64,000 nucleotides of DNA from Pseudorhizobium flavum (GTDB taxonomy: Bacteria > Pseudomonadota > Alphaproteobacteria > Rhizobiales > Rhizobiaceae): positions 62,001 through 126,000 of the forward strand of contig NZ_LR723670.1 in NCBI RefSeq assembly GCF_902502825.2, read 5' to 3'. Shown one piece after another: positions 27,810 through 36,793 of the stretch (position 1 is the stretch's first letter; each line of letters starts with the position of its first letter). Below the pieces are notes generated by a model. The model was given only the letters and a program-made list of their open reading frames with translations. It made no database searches and had not been told where the DNA came from. A program made the translations under genes and the position numbers.

Positions 27810-27960
27810 ACAAGAGAAAACCGCCACGGCCGGGAGGGGAACGGCCATGGCGGTTTCAACAGGAGGACAAAGGCCCGGAGAGGGGGTGAGGCCTTTGTCC
27901 GGTCCGGCGCGGCGGGGGACGAGCCAGCTGCCGGACTGCGGCGTGATCAGTCGCCGGTAA
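27810..27960 (-). ncRNA. Candidate alpha-r7 (Smr7C)-type small RNA between marR and polA
   Basis: The 363-bp gap between marR and polA holds three consecutive stable hairpins. In minus-strand order they are GTCCGGC/GCCGGAC (27902-27936), a perfect 11-bp GGACAAAGGCC stem (27865-27900), and AAACCGCCA...TGGCGGTTT with an inner GGCCG stem (27818-27856), followed by TTTTCTCTT. Only the minus strand has the T-run and pyrimidine-rich loops (CACCCCCTCTCC, TTCCCCTCC), so I assign it there. Size, place next to polA and loop type resemble alpha-r7 RNA as I remember it; this is not verified. A marR leader is the alternative. The 5' end is approximate. Confidence 0.6.
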
Positions 27961-28096
27961 GCTGGAGATGATAAGTGAAACCGGGCTTTTCAAGGGAATG
28001 CAGAATTACAAATCGGTAACGTTCGGGTGATGCCGAGCCGCTAGGTGGGGCCTGATTTTCATGGACGACGCGGGTGCCCCACGCTATTCCATAGCC

Positions 28097-31066
28097 ATGA
28101 AAAAAGGTGATCACCTCTTCCTTGTCGACGGCTCCGGCTTCATCTTCCGGGCGTTCCACGCCCTTCCCCCACTGACCCGCAAGTCCGACGGCCTGCCCGT
28201 GGGAGCGGTCTCGGGCTTCTGCAACATGCTCTGGAAGCTGCTCACCGATGCGCGCGACACCTCGGTCGGGGTGACGCCCACGCATTTTGCCGTGATCTTC
28301 GACTATTCCGCGAAGACCTTCCGCAAGGACCTCTACAACGCCTACAAGGCGAACCGTTCCGAGCCGCCGGAAGACCTGATCCCGCAGTTCGGGCTGATCC
28401 GCCAGGCAACGAGGGCATTCAACCTTCCCTGTATCGAGACCGAAGGCTTCGAGGCGGACGACATCATTGCCACCTATGCTAGGCAGGCGGAAGCGATCGG
28501 CGCTGACGTCACGATCATCTCGTCCGACAAGGACCTGATGCAGCTCGTGACCCCGAATGTCCACATGTATGACAGCATGAAGGACAAGCAGATAGGCATA
28601 CCAGAAGTCATCGAGAAATGGGGTGTGCCGCCTGAGAAGATGATCGACCTGCAGGCAATGGTCGGGGATTCCGTCGACAATGTCCCCGGCATCCCCGGGA
28701 TCGGCCCGAAGACCGCAGCCCAGCTCCTGGAGGAGTTCGGCGACCTCGATACGCTTCTCGCCCGTGCTGCGGAGATCAAGCAGGTCAAGCGGCGTGAGAA
28801 CATCGTTGCCAATGCGGAACTGGCACGCCTGTCGCGCCGGCTCGTTGAACTGCGGACGGATGCACCCCTTGATATGCCGCTGGATGCTCTCGTGCTGGAG
28901 CCGCAGAACGGACCGAAGCTGATCGGTTTCCTGAAGGCCATGGAATTCGGGACGTTGACGCGCCGTGTGGCGGAGGCCTGCGACTGCGATGCCAGCGCGA
29001 TCGAGCCGGCGCACGTGCAGGTCGAATGGGGAGCGGCGGCGCGGGGGCCGGATCTCGATGCCGGCACCAGCAGTGCCGAGCCCAGGGTAGCGACGCCTGC
29101 CGGTGGCAAGGCCGGCACAACTGACCCCTACGGCAACAGTACCCCGGCGGAACTTGCCAAGGCACGAGCTGAGGCCTTCGCGACGGCGAAGATCGACAAG
29201 AGCTGCTACGTCACGATCGACGATCTGGAGGACCTGGACGATTGGCTCCGGTCAGCCCGGGAAACCGGACTGGTGGCTTTTGAAGCCGAGGGAACGTCCA
29301 TCGACCCGATGCTGTCGGATGTCGTGGGGATCTCGCTGGCGCTCGCCGACAATAGCCGTAATGCGTCCGGTCTCGACGTCCGGGCCGCCTATATCCCCTT
29401 CGGCCACAAGACTGGAAGCAATGATCTGCTCGGCAATGGCCGTGCCGACAATCAGCTGACTGCCGCCGAGGTGATGGAGCGGCTGAAGCCCCTGCTCGAA
29501 GATGCTTCCGTCCTCAAGGTCGGGCATAACCTGAAATATGCCTATCTGCTCCTCAAGCGGTACGGGATCGAAATCGCCGCCTATGACGACGTGATGCTCA
29601 TGTCCTACGTCCTGGAGGCAGGCAGGGGCGGACACAGCCTCGATTCGCTCTCCGACCGCTGGCTTGGCCATATGCCGGTCTCATTCAAGGATGTCGCGGG
29701 GACGGGCAAGTCTGGCGTGAGCTTTGATATGGTCGAGATCGACCGGGCTACGGTCTACGCCGCCGAAAAGGCGGATCTCACCCTCAGGCTTGCCATGGTT
29801 CTGAAACCGCGGCTGGTCGCCGACCGATTGATGCGCGTCTATGAGCGGCTGGAGCGGCCGATGGTCTCCACGCTCGCCCGCATGGAGGAGCGCGGCATCA
29901 CGGTCGACCGCCAGATACTCTCTCGGCTGTCCGGGGAGCTCGCGCAAAAGGCCGCGGCGATAGAGGACGAGATCTACGAGATCGCCGGCGAGCGCTTCAC
30001 GATCGGCTCACCGAAGCAGCTGGGCGACATCCTGTTCGGCAAGATGGGCCTGCCGGGCGGGGCAAAGACGAAGACGGGCCAGTGGTCCACCTCGGCGCAG
30101 GTGCTGGAAGACCTGGCTGCGGCCGGGCACGAGTTTCCGCGCAAGATCGTCGACTGGCGGCAACTGACCAAGCTCAAGTCTACCTATACAGACGCTCTGC
30201 CGGGCTACATCCACCCGCAGACAAAGCGCGTTCACACGTCCTATTCACTGGCATCGACGACGACCGGGCGTCTTTCGTCGGTCGAGCCGAACCTGCAGAA
30301 CATCCCAATCCGCACGACCGAAGGACGGAAGATCCGCACCGCCTTCATCGCCACATCCGGCCACAAGCTTGTCTCTGCCGACTACAGCCAGATCGAACTG
30401 CGGGTACTCGCCCATGTCGCTGACATCCCGCAACTGCGCCAGGCGTTTGCAGACGGCATCGACATCCACGCGATGACCGCCTCGGAAATGTTCGGGGTAC
30501 CGGTTGAGGGCATGCCAAGCGAGATCCGCCGCCGCGCCAAGGCGATCAACTTCGGCATCATCTACGGCATCTCCGCCTTCGGTCTGGCGAACCAGCTCTC
30601 CATCGAGCGCTCCGAAGCAGGCGAGTACATCAAGAAGTATTTCGAGCGATTCCCCGGCATCCGCGACTACATGGACAGCACCAAGGAATTCGCCCGCGAG
30701 CACGGCTACGTCGAAACCATCTTCGGCCGCCGGGCGCACTATCCGGAGATACGGTCCTCCAATCCGCAGGTGCGCTCCTTCAACGAACGGGCTGCCATCA
30801 ACGCGCCGATCCAGGGGTCGGCCGCCGACATCATCCGTCGCGCCATGGTTAGGATGGAACAGGCTCTCCAATCTGCAAACCTGTCTGCCCGCATGCTTCT
30901 GCAGGTCCATGACGAACTGATCTTCGAAGTGGAAGACGCAGAGATCGAGAAGACGCTGCCCGTCATCACGGCGACCATGGAGCAGGCGGCTATGCCGGCG
31001 ATCGCCATGAAGGTGCCGCTGAAGGTCGATGCGCGCGCAGCGTCAAACTGGGACGAGGCGCACTAG
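28097..31066 (+). CDS. polA: DNA polymerase I with altered 3'-5' exonuclease site
   Basis: The 989-residue protein has the 5'-3' exonuclease (about 1-290), a 3'-5' exonuclease-like domain (about 375-580) and the polymerase domain with DYSQIELR, RRRAKAINFGIIYGIS and QVHDEL. The exonuclease carboxylates are changed: the E. coli DTE motif (Asp355/Glu357) reads Glu396-Ala-Glu398, and the Asp424 position is Ala482 (NLKYAYLL). Tyr554 and Asp560 (Tyr497/Asp501) remain. Proofreading is likely impaired. An in-frame ATG at 28061 is an alternative start. Its stop shares CTAG with phnN's stop. Confidence 0.95.
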   Translation: MKKGDHLFLVDGSGFIFRAFHALPPLTRKSDGLPVGAVSGFCNMLWKLLTDARDTSVGVTPTHFAVIFDYSAKTFRKDLYNAYKANRSEPPEDLIPQFGLIRQATRAFNLPCIETEGFEADDIIATYARQAEAIGADVTIISSDKDLMQLVTPNVHMYDSMKDKQIGIPEVIEKWGVPPEKMIDLQAMVGDSVDNVPGIPGIGPKTAAQLLEEFGDLDTLLARAAEIKQVKRRENIVANAELARLSRRLVELRTDAPLDMPLDALVLEPQNGPKLIGFLKAMEFGTLTRRVAEACDCDASAIEPAHVQVEWGAAARGPDLDAGTSSAEPRVATPAGGKAGTTDPYGNSTPAELAKARAEAFATAKIDKSCYVTIDDLEDLDDWLRSARETGLVAFEAEGTSIDPMLSDVVGISLALADNSRNASGLDVRAAYIPFGHKTGSNDLLGNGRADNQLTAAEVMERLKPLLEDASVLKVGHNLKYAYLLLKRYGIEIAAYDDVMLMSYVLEAGRGGHSLDSLSDRWLGHMPVSFKDVAGTGKSGVSFDMVEIDRATVYAAEKADLTLRLAMVLKPRLVADRLMRVYERLERPMVSTLARMEERGITVDRQILSRLSGELAQKAAAIEDEIYEIAGERFTIGSPKQLGDILFGKMGLPGGAKTKTGQWSTSAQVLEDLAAAGHEFPRKIVDWRQLTKLKSTYTDALPGYIHPQTKRVHTSYSLASTTTGRLSSVEPNLQNIPIRTTEGRKIRTAFIATSGHKLVSADYSQIELRVLAHVADIPQLRQAFADGIDIHAMTASEMFGVPVEGMPSEIRRRAKAINFGIIYGISAFGLANQLSIERSEAGEYIKKYFERFPGIRDYMDSTKEFAREHGYVETIFGRRAHYPEIRSSNPQVRSFNERAAINAPIQGSAADIIRRAMVRMEQALQSANLSARMLLQVHDELIFEVEDAEIEKTLPVITATMEQAAMPAIAMKVPLKVDARAASNWDEAH

Positions 31067-31659
31067 CGACACGAGAAAGCCGGAAGATACCTCGTCACGG
31101 CATTGACCATGGCCTGACCTGCTTCCTCGATCGATCCGCTGTTGTCGATCGTTAAAAGCTCGTAGGGCCCGACGAGCTGCGGTGAACTGCGCTGCAGCCG
31201 TCGGAGAATCTCGTCGCGCGTTTCCCGTCCGCGTGATTCCAGCCGGGTAGCCAGAACCTCAGGTCGCGCCGTGACATTGATGACGGTCATTGCCGGAAAT
31301 GCGGCGCTGAAGTGGGGCAGGGCGGCACGCGAGCCGTTCGCCACCACGACATGGCCTAGGTCGATTTGATGTCGCGTCTCGATCGGGATTCCGTAACAGA
31401 GGCCGTGCGCTTCCCACCAGACGGCGAAGCCGCCAGATTGGGACATCCGGCGGAAGGCCGCATCGGACACAGCGTCGTGGTCCTCTCCACCGGAACCTCC
31501 GTCGCGCGTGATTACGCGCCGCACGAAGACCACCTCCGGCCGCTCCTTTAAGTGTTGAGCGGCATAGGACATCAGCGTGTCCTTGCCGGCGCCGCTCGGC
31601 CCGACGACGACGATCAGCCTGCCGGCAATGGTACGCCGGGCTGAAGAAGCGTCGCCCAT
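31063..31659 (-). CDS. phnN: Ribose 1,5-bisphosphate phosphokinase PhnN
   Basis: The 198-residue guanylate-kinase-like enzyme has the P-loop GPSGAGKD at 20-27. It phosphorylates ribose 1,5-bisphosphate to PRPP, the last step of the C-P lyase pathway. Its ATG overlaps the phnM TGA by one base (TGATG), which decides this start over an ATG 27 bases upstream. It ends the phn operon, converging on polA. Confidence 0.93.
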   Translation of the reverse strand: MGDASSARRTIAGRLIVVVGPSGAGKDTLMSYAAQHLKERPEVVFVRRVITRDGGSGGEDHDAVSDAAFRRMSQSGGFAVWWEAHGLCYGIPIETRHQIDLGHVVVANGSRAALPHFSAAFPAMTVINVTARPEVLATRLESRGRETRDEILRRLQRSSPQLVGPYELLTIDNSGSIEEAGQAMVNAVTRYLPAFSCR

Positions 31660-32798
31660 CACGCCACCCGCCGGCCTTCCCGCCATGTCGCGCGTGCTAC
31701 CGGCACACCATTGTCGCGCTTGACGCGAACGAGGTCGGCGCGAAGACCGGGTGCGATCCGGCCACGGTCATCCAGCCCCACGGTTCGTGCGGGCGTGGAG
31801 GTGACCATCGCGATCGCTCGCGGAAGCGAGATGGCATCGATATCGTCGGCGAGCACGAAGGGCGCGTGCAGCAGGCTGAGCGGCACGTAATCGGACGAAA
31901 GCACGTCCAGCACGCCGCGTTCAGCAAGCTCACGCGCCGCAATGTTGCCCGAGTGCGACTTGCCTCGAACGATGTTCGGGGCGCCCATCAGTACGCTCAT
32001 CCCCGCCTTGTGTGACGCCTCCGCGGCATCGAAGCTGGTGGGGAATTCCGCCAGCCGCACACCGTGACCGATTGCCTCGTCGACATGATCGAGCGTCGCA
32101 TCGTCATGGCTCGCGACGGTGATGCCGCGCTCGGCGCAGATGCGGGCCAATTCGTTTCGGTGGCCGGCGGCGTATTTGGCCGAAGCCGCCTGGCGCCGTG
32201 CCACGAAGTGAGCGAAGGCCTCGTCGCTCAGGCCGCGCTTCTCCTTGTAGTAAAGGATATACTGGTCCATCGACTGGAACTGCCGCTGGCCCGGCGCATG
32301 GTCCATCAGGGAGACGAGGCGGACATAGGGATCGTGCTCGAAGTCGGCAAAATGCTCGAGCACGTTGTCCGAGGAAACCTCGCAGCGCAGGTGGAAGAGG
32401 TGCTCTGCCCGTAGCCGTCCGTCGGCCTGGGCAGCCTGGATGGCATCGGCGAGGCTGCGCATCTCCCCCTTTTCGAATCCCCCATCCTCGTCCGCGCCCA
32501 TGCGCAGGCAGTCGAAGACCGTCGTGATGCCTGAGGTCGCCACCTGAGCGTCATGCGCCTGTATGGCAGCCGTAGTGTTCCAGCGGACGCCGGGACGCGG
32601 CGAGTAGTGCTGCTCGAGATGGTCCGTGTGCAACTCGATCAGTCCGGGAATGAGATAGTCGCCCTCGAAATCCTCCCCGGCCCGAGACGCCCCCGCGGAA
32701 ATCTCGGCAATCCGTCCGTCGCGGATGACCAGAGATCCGGCAATGATCTCGTCACCGACGATGATGCGGGCATTCGACAGAACGGTTTCTACGCTCAT
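31659..32798 (-). CDS. phnM: Alpha-D-ribose 1-methylphosphonate 5-triphosphate diphosphatase PhnM
   Basis: The 379-residue amidohydrolase-superfamily enzyme has the metal motif HTDHLEQH at 57-64, then VASHDDATLDHV and LSSDYVPLSLLHAPF. It removes pyrophosphate from the triphosphate intermediate made by PhnGHIL to give the PhnJ substrate. The start overlaps the DUF1045 gene stop by four bases, so a longer ORF is rejected. Confidence 0.95.
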   Translation of the reverse strand: MSVETVLSNARIIVGDEIIAGSLVIRDGRIAEISAGASRAGEDFEGDYLIPGLIELHTDHLEQHYSPRPGVRWNTTAAIQAHDAQVATSGITTVFDCLRMGADEDGGFEKGEMRSLADAIQAAQADGRLRAEHLFHLRCEVSSDNVLEHFADFEHDPYVRLVSLMDHAPGQRQFQSMDQYILYYKEKRGLSDEAFAHFVARRQAASAKYAAGHRNELARICAERGITVASHDDATLDHVDEAIGHGVRLAEFPTSFDAAEASHKAGMSVLMGAPNIVRGKSHSGNIAARELAERGVLDVLSSDYVPLSLLHAPFVLADDIDAISLPRAIAMVTSTPARTVGLDDRGRIAPGLRADLVRVKRDNGVPVARATWREGRRVA

Positions 32799-33508
32799 GG
32801 GAGGATCTTTCTGTTGTCCTGCGGCATGCCAAGGGGCCGCCATCGATGGATCGTGAAGGGCTCGCCGCGGCTGCGTTCGACGAAGAGCGCAAGACCGTCG
32901 ATGGCGAGCGGTGCATTTGCATAAGGTGCAAAACGCTGCCGCAACTCGGCATGAACATGCGGAGCAAGAGAGCCATCGACCGGCCCCGTCAGCGTCATGT
33001 GGAAGCGGAACTCGCTCATCACATAAGGATAGCCCCACCGGTCGAGGTTCTGCCGCTCCGTCGGGGTCAGGCGCTCCGGTCTGCGGCGGGCGACGTCGGC
33101 CCCGGAAAGGGGTGCCCGGAAAGGTTCGAACGCTTCGACCACGGAAGCGGCAAATGCCTGCAGCGGCGGATGAAGATCACCCGGAACGAGCGCGAAGAAG
33201 GGCCCGAGCTGCCCGACAACGATCCGCGGAATGGCAAGGGTCTCCGTGGCTGCCACGAAGCGGTCGAACGCATCGACGAGCTCTGCCTCCGTGCGTCCCT
33301 CGCGAAGCGCGAACGGCGCCTTCAGCGTGGCGTGAAACCCATATCGCTGCGGCTCGGCAACCAGGTCCTGCCACTGCGCCACCGGCAGGGAAAGCGACGC
33401 CGGCGGATCGAGCATCTGCCCCGAGAAGGCATCGCGGCCCAGCCATTCGCTGGCCGTCGCGGTCAGCGGGTCATCGGGAGCGGGTGAGAAATAGATGGCG
33501 TAGCGCAT
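32795..33508 (-). CDS. DUF1045 2H-phosphoesterase of phosphonate metabolism
   Basis: The 237-residue protein (starting MRYAIYFSPAPDDPL) carries two HxT motifs, HATL at 59-62 and HMTL at 170-173, which mark the 2H phosphoesterase superfamily, with the phn-associated DUF1045 form. No phnP is in the cluster, so this enzyme may open the 5-phosphoribosyl 1,2-cyclic phosphate left by PhnJ; 2H enzymes with this role have been described. It overlaps phnM by 4 bases. The 113-bp gap before it, after the acetyltransferase gene, could hold an extra promoter. Confidence 0.85.
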   Translation of the reverse strand: MRYAIYFSPAPDDPLTATASEWLGRDAFSGQMLDPPASLSLPVAQWQDLVAEPQRYGFHATLKAPFALREGRTEAELVDAFDRFVAATETLAIPRIVVGQLGPFFALVPGDLHPPLQAFAASVVEAFEPFRAPLSGADVARRRPERLTPTERQNLDRWGYPYVMSEFRFHMTLTGPVDGSLAPHVHAELRQRFAPYANAPLAIDGLALFVERSRGEPFTIHRWRPLGMPQDNRKILP

Positions 33509-33621
33509 GAACTCGATCTGCGTTCAGGTGAAGGCTGATGGGTTGCAGGTTGGGTCGGGGTCCCGACACCGGCCCTGCGCTAGGCGATTTGCGTGACAGA
33601 ATGATGATGGCATTCTTCCGT

Positions 33622-34272
33622 TCATCCTGCCTCAAGCGTTTTCGCCGCCTGCGAATGGCTGCCATGCCGGCTGAGAAACTCTTCTGCCGTCAGACTGCGG
33701 AAATCATCCAGTGCAGCGCGCAGCTTGCGATGGTCCCAATCCCACCAGGCGAGTTCGTCCATCCGCTCGCCGATCTCCTTCGTGAAGCGCTCGCGGATGA
33801 GCTTCGCGGGAACACCACCGACGATGATAAAGGGTGCCACGTCTTTGGATACGACCGCACCGGCTCCGATGACCGCGCCATTACCGACGGTGACGCCGGG
33901 GAGGATGGTTGCGCCGTGACCGATCCATACGTCGTGGCCGATCGTGACCCTATGCTCCCGGCGCCACTCGAAGAACTCCTCCTCGTTCTCCGCATCGTCC
34001 CAGTAGTTGGCGGCACGATAGGTGAAATGGTGGAGCGTCGCCCGCCATGTCGGATGGTTGGTGGCGTTGATGCGAACCGAAGCTGCGATGTTGACGAACT
34101 TGCCGATCGTGGCGCACCACACCGCGCCATCCTGCATGATATAGGAATAGTCGCCGATCTCCGCCTCGTCGATGCGGCAGCGCTCCGCCACCTCCGTGTA
34201 GCGTCCGAGCACCGAGTTCCTCACATTCGCACTCGCGTGGATGGAGGGTTCAAGTCCGACCTTGACGCTCAT
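33622..34272 (-). CDS. Phosphonate-cluster hexapeptide acetyltransferase
   Basis: The 216-residue left-handed beta-helix protein has many hexapeptide turns ([43 protein letters not shown]) and the xenobiotic acyltransferase His in [15 protein letters not shown]. It belongs to the acetyltransferases found inside phn operons. Aminoalkylphosphonate acetylation, as done by PhnO in E. coli, is a plausible role but unproven. Its ATG overlaps the phnL stop by 4 bases. Confidence 0.85.
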   Translation of the reverse strand: MSVKVGLEPSIHASANVRNSVLGRYTEVAERCRIDEAEIGDYSYIMQDGAVWCATIGKFVNIAASVRINATNHPTWRATLHHFTYRAANYWDDAENEEEFFEWRREHRVTIGHDVWIGHGATILPGVTVGNGAVIGAGAVVSKDVAPFIIVGGVPAKLIRERFTKEIGERMDELAWWDWDHRKLRAALDDFRSLTAEEFLSRHGSHSQAAKTLEAG

Positions 34273-34976
34273 GCGGCGGCCCTTCGTGGCGAGAACTGCA
34301 TCACATCCAGGACGCGATCTGCGACGGCCTCGCGCACTTCCTCGTCGTGGAAGATGCCCAGGAGCGCCACGCCCTTTTCTTTCTTCTCGGCGATCATCTC
34401 CACGACGACACGCCGGTTGCGGGCGTCAATCGAGGCAGTCGGCTCGTCGAGCAGCAGGATGCCGTGATCGGTGATGAAGCCGCGCGCGATGTTGACGCGC
34501 TGCTGCTCGCCTCCGGAAAAGGTTGCCGGCGGCAGGCTCCAGAGTTCCTTGGGGAGGTTGAGCTGCGACAGCAGTGCCGATGCCGTTTCCCTCGCCTCAT
34601 CGGGACCGACACCACGCGCCAGCAGCGGCTCGGCGACGACATCAAGCGCCGAGACACGGGGGACGGTTCGCAGGAACTGGCTGACATAGCCCATGGTATG
34701 ACGGCGCACATCCAGCACCGTGCGAGGATCGGCGCTGGCGATGTCGACCGTCCGGTGGCGGTGGGAGACCAGGATCTGGCCCGCATCGACGGCGTAGTTG
34801 CCGTACAGCATCTTGAGAATGGAGCTCTTGCCGATGCCTGAAGGGCCGCCAAGCACGACGCATTCGCCGCTGGCGACCGAAAAGTTGACATCATTGACGA
34901 CGGGCAGGCGGATGCCGTCGCGCAGGTGCATGGTGAAGCTCTTGAAGACTTCCGAGACGACGAGGGGAGTTGCCAT
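34269..34976 (-). CDS. phnL: C-P lyase ABC-like ATPase PhnL
   Basis: The 235-residue ABC-type ATPase has Walker [11 protein letters not shown] at 43-52, signature [14 protein letters not shown] and Walker [12 protein letters not shown]. PhnL is not a transporter ATPase; with PhnGHI it couples phosphonate to the anomeric carbon of ribose from ATP. It lies 9 bp after phnK. Confidence 0.94.
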   Translation of the reverse strand: MATPLVVSEVFKSFTMHLRDGIRLPVVNDVNFSVASGECVVLGGPSGIGKSSILKMLYGNYAVDAGQILVSHRHRTVDIASADPRTVLDVRRHTMGYVSQFLRTVPRVSALDVVAEPLLARGVGPDEARETASALLSQLNLPKELWSLPPATFSGGEQQRVNIARGFITDHGILLLDEPTASIDARNRRVVVEMIAEKKEKGVALLGIFHDEEVREAVADRVLDVMQFSPRRAAA

Positions 34977-34985
34977 GATGCTCTC

Positions 34986-35762
34986 CTATACCTGCAGAAT
35001 GGAGGAGACGAGGAGCTGCGTATAGGGCTCGCGCGGGTCATCCAGCACACGGTCGGTCAAACCATGTTCGATGACGTGGCCGTCCTTCATCACCATCATC
35101 CGGTGCGACAGGAGCCGCGCAACCGCCAGATCGTGGGTGACGATGATGGCGGCAAGCCCCAGGTCGTTGACGAGGCCTCGGACGAGGTCGAGCAGACGCG
35201 CCTGCACGGAGACGTCGAGACCGCCTGTCGGCTCATCCATGAAGACGAGGCGCGGACCTGTGACAAGGTTTCGTGCGATCTGCAGCCGCTGGCGCATGCC
35301 GCCCGAGAAGGCGCGAGGGGCGTCGTCGATACGGTCCGTGCCGATCTCCACTCGCGTCAGCCAATCAAGGGCGGTCGAGCGGATGTTGCCGTAGTGACGA
35401 TTGCCGACGGCCATCAGCCGCTCCCCGACATTGGCGCCAGCCGAGACCGTCATCCGCAGCCCATCCGCCGGGTTCTGGTGGACGAAGCCCCAGTCGGTGC
35501 GCATCAGGAAGCGGCGCTCTGCCTCACCCATGTGGTAGAGGTCCCGGATGCTGCCGTCGCGCATGGCATATTCGACGCTGCCGGTCGATGGCATGAGGCG
35601 GGTCGAGATGCAGTTCAGCAGCGTCGTCTTGCCGGAGCCGGATTCGCCGACGATCGCCAGCACCTCGCCGGGCCACAGATCGAAGGAAACCGCCTTGCAG
35701 CCGATACGCTGCCCGTAGAACTTCGAGACCTCCCTGACCCTCAGAAGCGGTGTTTCGCTCAT
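34986..35762 (-). CDS. phnK: C-P lyase ABC-like ATPase PhnK
   Basis: The 258-residue ATPase has Walker A GESGSGKT at 39-46, signature FSGGMRQRLQIARN and Walker B RLVFMDEPTGGLD. PhnK binds the PhnGHIJ core complex at PhnJ. Its ATG overlaps the phnJ stop by 4 bases, which fixes the start. Confidence 0.94.
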   Translation of the reverse strand: MSETPLLRVREVSKFYGQRIGCKAVSFDLWPGEVLAIVGESGSGKTTLLNCISTRLMPSTGSVEYAMRDGSIRDLYHMGEAERRFLMRTDWGFVHQNPADGLRMTVSAGANVGERLMAVGNRHYGNIRSTALDWLTRVEIGTDRIDDAPRAFSGGMRQRLQIARNLVTGPRLVFMDEPTGGLDVSVQARLLDLVRGLVNDLGLAAIIVTHDLAVARLLSHRMMVMKDGHVIEHGLTDRVLDDPREPYTQLLVSSILQV

Positions 35763-36658
35763 TCCGCAGCCTCCTGGTGAGCCAGCATTTCCCCGGCATG
35801 GCCCTGTTCGCGGCGTTTCTCGCAATGATCCGTGTCCGAGCAGACGAACATCCGGCCGCCCGTGTCGTCGAGGATCACCTCATCGAGATAGACATTCTCT
35901 GCGCCGCAGAGTGCGCAAGGCTTTTCGAAGCGCTGGATCTCGAAGGGGTGGTCTTCGAAGTCGAGGCTGACGACCTGCGTATGGGGTGGGATGGCGTAGA
36001 TGCGTTTTTCGCGCCCGGCGCCGAAGAGCTGCAGCGCGTCCGACATGTGCATCTTCGGATTGTCGAACTTCGGCGTCGGCGAGGGGTCCATGACGTACCT
36101 GCCGGCGACCTTGACCGGATAGGCGTAGGTCTTGGAGATCCGGCCATTATGCGCGATGTCCTCGTAGAGCTTCACATGCATGAGCCCGTATTCCTCCAGC
36201 GCGTGCATCTTGCGCGTCTCCGTCTCGCGAGGCTCCAGGAAGCGCAGGGGCTCTGGGATCGGCACCTGGTAGACAAGTACCTGCCCTTCGGTCAGCGACT
36301 GCTCGGGAATACGGTGGCGCGTCTGGATGATGGTCGCCTCTCCGGTATGGGTCGTCACGGCCACGTTGGCGACCTTCTGGAAGAAGACCCGGATCGATAC
36401 GGCATTGGTCGTGTCGTCGGCACCCTGGTCGATCACCTTGAGCACGTCATCCGGCCCGATGATGGAGGCCGTCACCTGCACGCCGCCGGTGCCCCAGCCA
36501 TAGGGCATGGGCATCTCGCGCGAAGCGAACGGAACCTGATAGCCCGGTATGGCGATCGCCTTGAGGATCGCGCGGCGGATCATCCGCTTCGTCTGCTCGT
36601 CGAGATAGGCGAAGTTGTAGGTCGCCAGACCTTGGTCGGACGGAACCTCAGGAGACAT
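35759..36658 (-). CDS. phnJ: Carbon-phosphorus lyase catalytic subunit PhnJ
   Basis: The 299-residue radical-SAM C-P lyase has its cluster and catalytic cysteines at 248, 251, 273 and 279 (PCALC, FVCSDTDHC). The N-terminal LDEQTKRMIRRAILKAIAIPG and MPMPYGWGTGG are highly conserved. It cleaves the C-P bond of ribose 1-alkylphosphonate 5-phosphate to release the alkane and a cyclic phosphate. The start ATG has GGAG 9 bases upstream; the longer ORF start would reach past this site. Confidence 0.97.
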   Translation of the reverse strand: MSPEVPSDQGLATYNFAYLDEQTKRMIRRAILKAIAIPGYQVPFASREMPMPYGWGTGGVQVTASIIGPDDVLKVIDQGADDTTNAVSIRVFFQKVANVAVTTHTGEATIIQTRHRIPEQSLTEGQVLVYQVPIPEPLRFLEPRETETRKMHALEEYGLMHVKLYEDIAHNGRISKTYAYPVKVAGRYVMDPSPTPKFDNPKMHMSDALQLFGAGREKRIYAIPPHTQVVSLDFEDHPFEIQRFEKPCALCGAENVYLDEVILDDTGGRMFVCSDTDHCEKRREQGHAGEMLAHQEAAE

Positions 36659-36693
36659 GATGAGTTTCTCCAATGCAAAAGGAGACGATAGTC

Positions 36694-36789
36694 ATGGATA
36701 CTGGCCTTCTGATCACGATGTTCTTCTCGGTCTTCGCAGCGAGCGGCCTATGCTGTGCGTACTGGTACAGCGAAACCGGCCGCGACTGA
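36694..36789 (+). CDS. 31-residue predicted membrane peptide, antisense in the phn operon
   Basis: The ORF encodes a 31-residue peptide with a hydrophobic stretch from about residue 5 to 24 (LLITMFFSVFAASGLCCAYW) and a short polar tail. AAAAGGAG lies about 8 bases before the ATG, and the third codon positions are GC-rich like coding DNA. It fills the 135-bp gap between phnI and phnJ on the strand opposite to the operon and stops 4 bases before the phnI stop. No family is known to me; it could be chance, but the ribosome site and membrane character support it. Confidence 0.55.
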   Translation: MDTGLLITMFFSVFAASGLCCAYWYSETGRD

Positions 36790-36793
36790 TCAT

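Noticed and set aside
27947..29014. 355-codon ORF opposite the start of polA
   Set aside because: Shadow of polA; the region upstream is better explained by the hairpin RNA.
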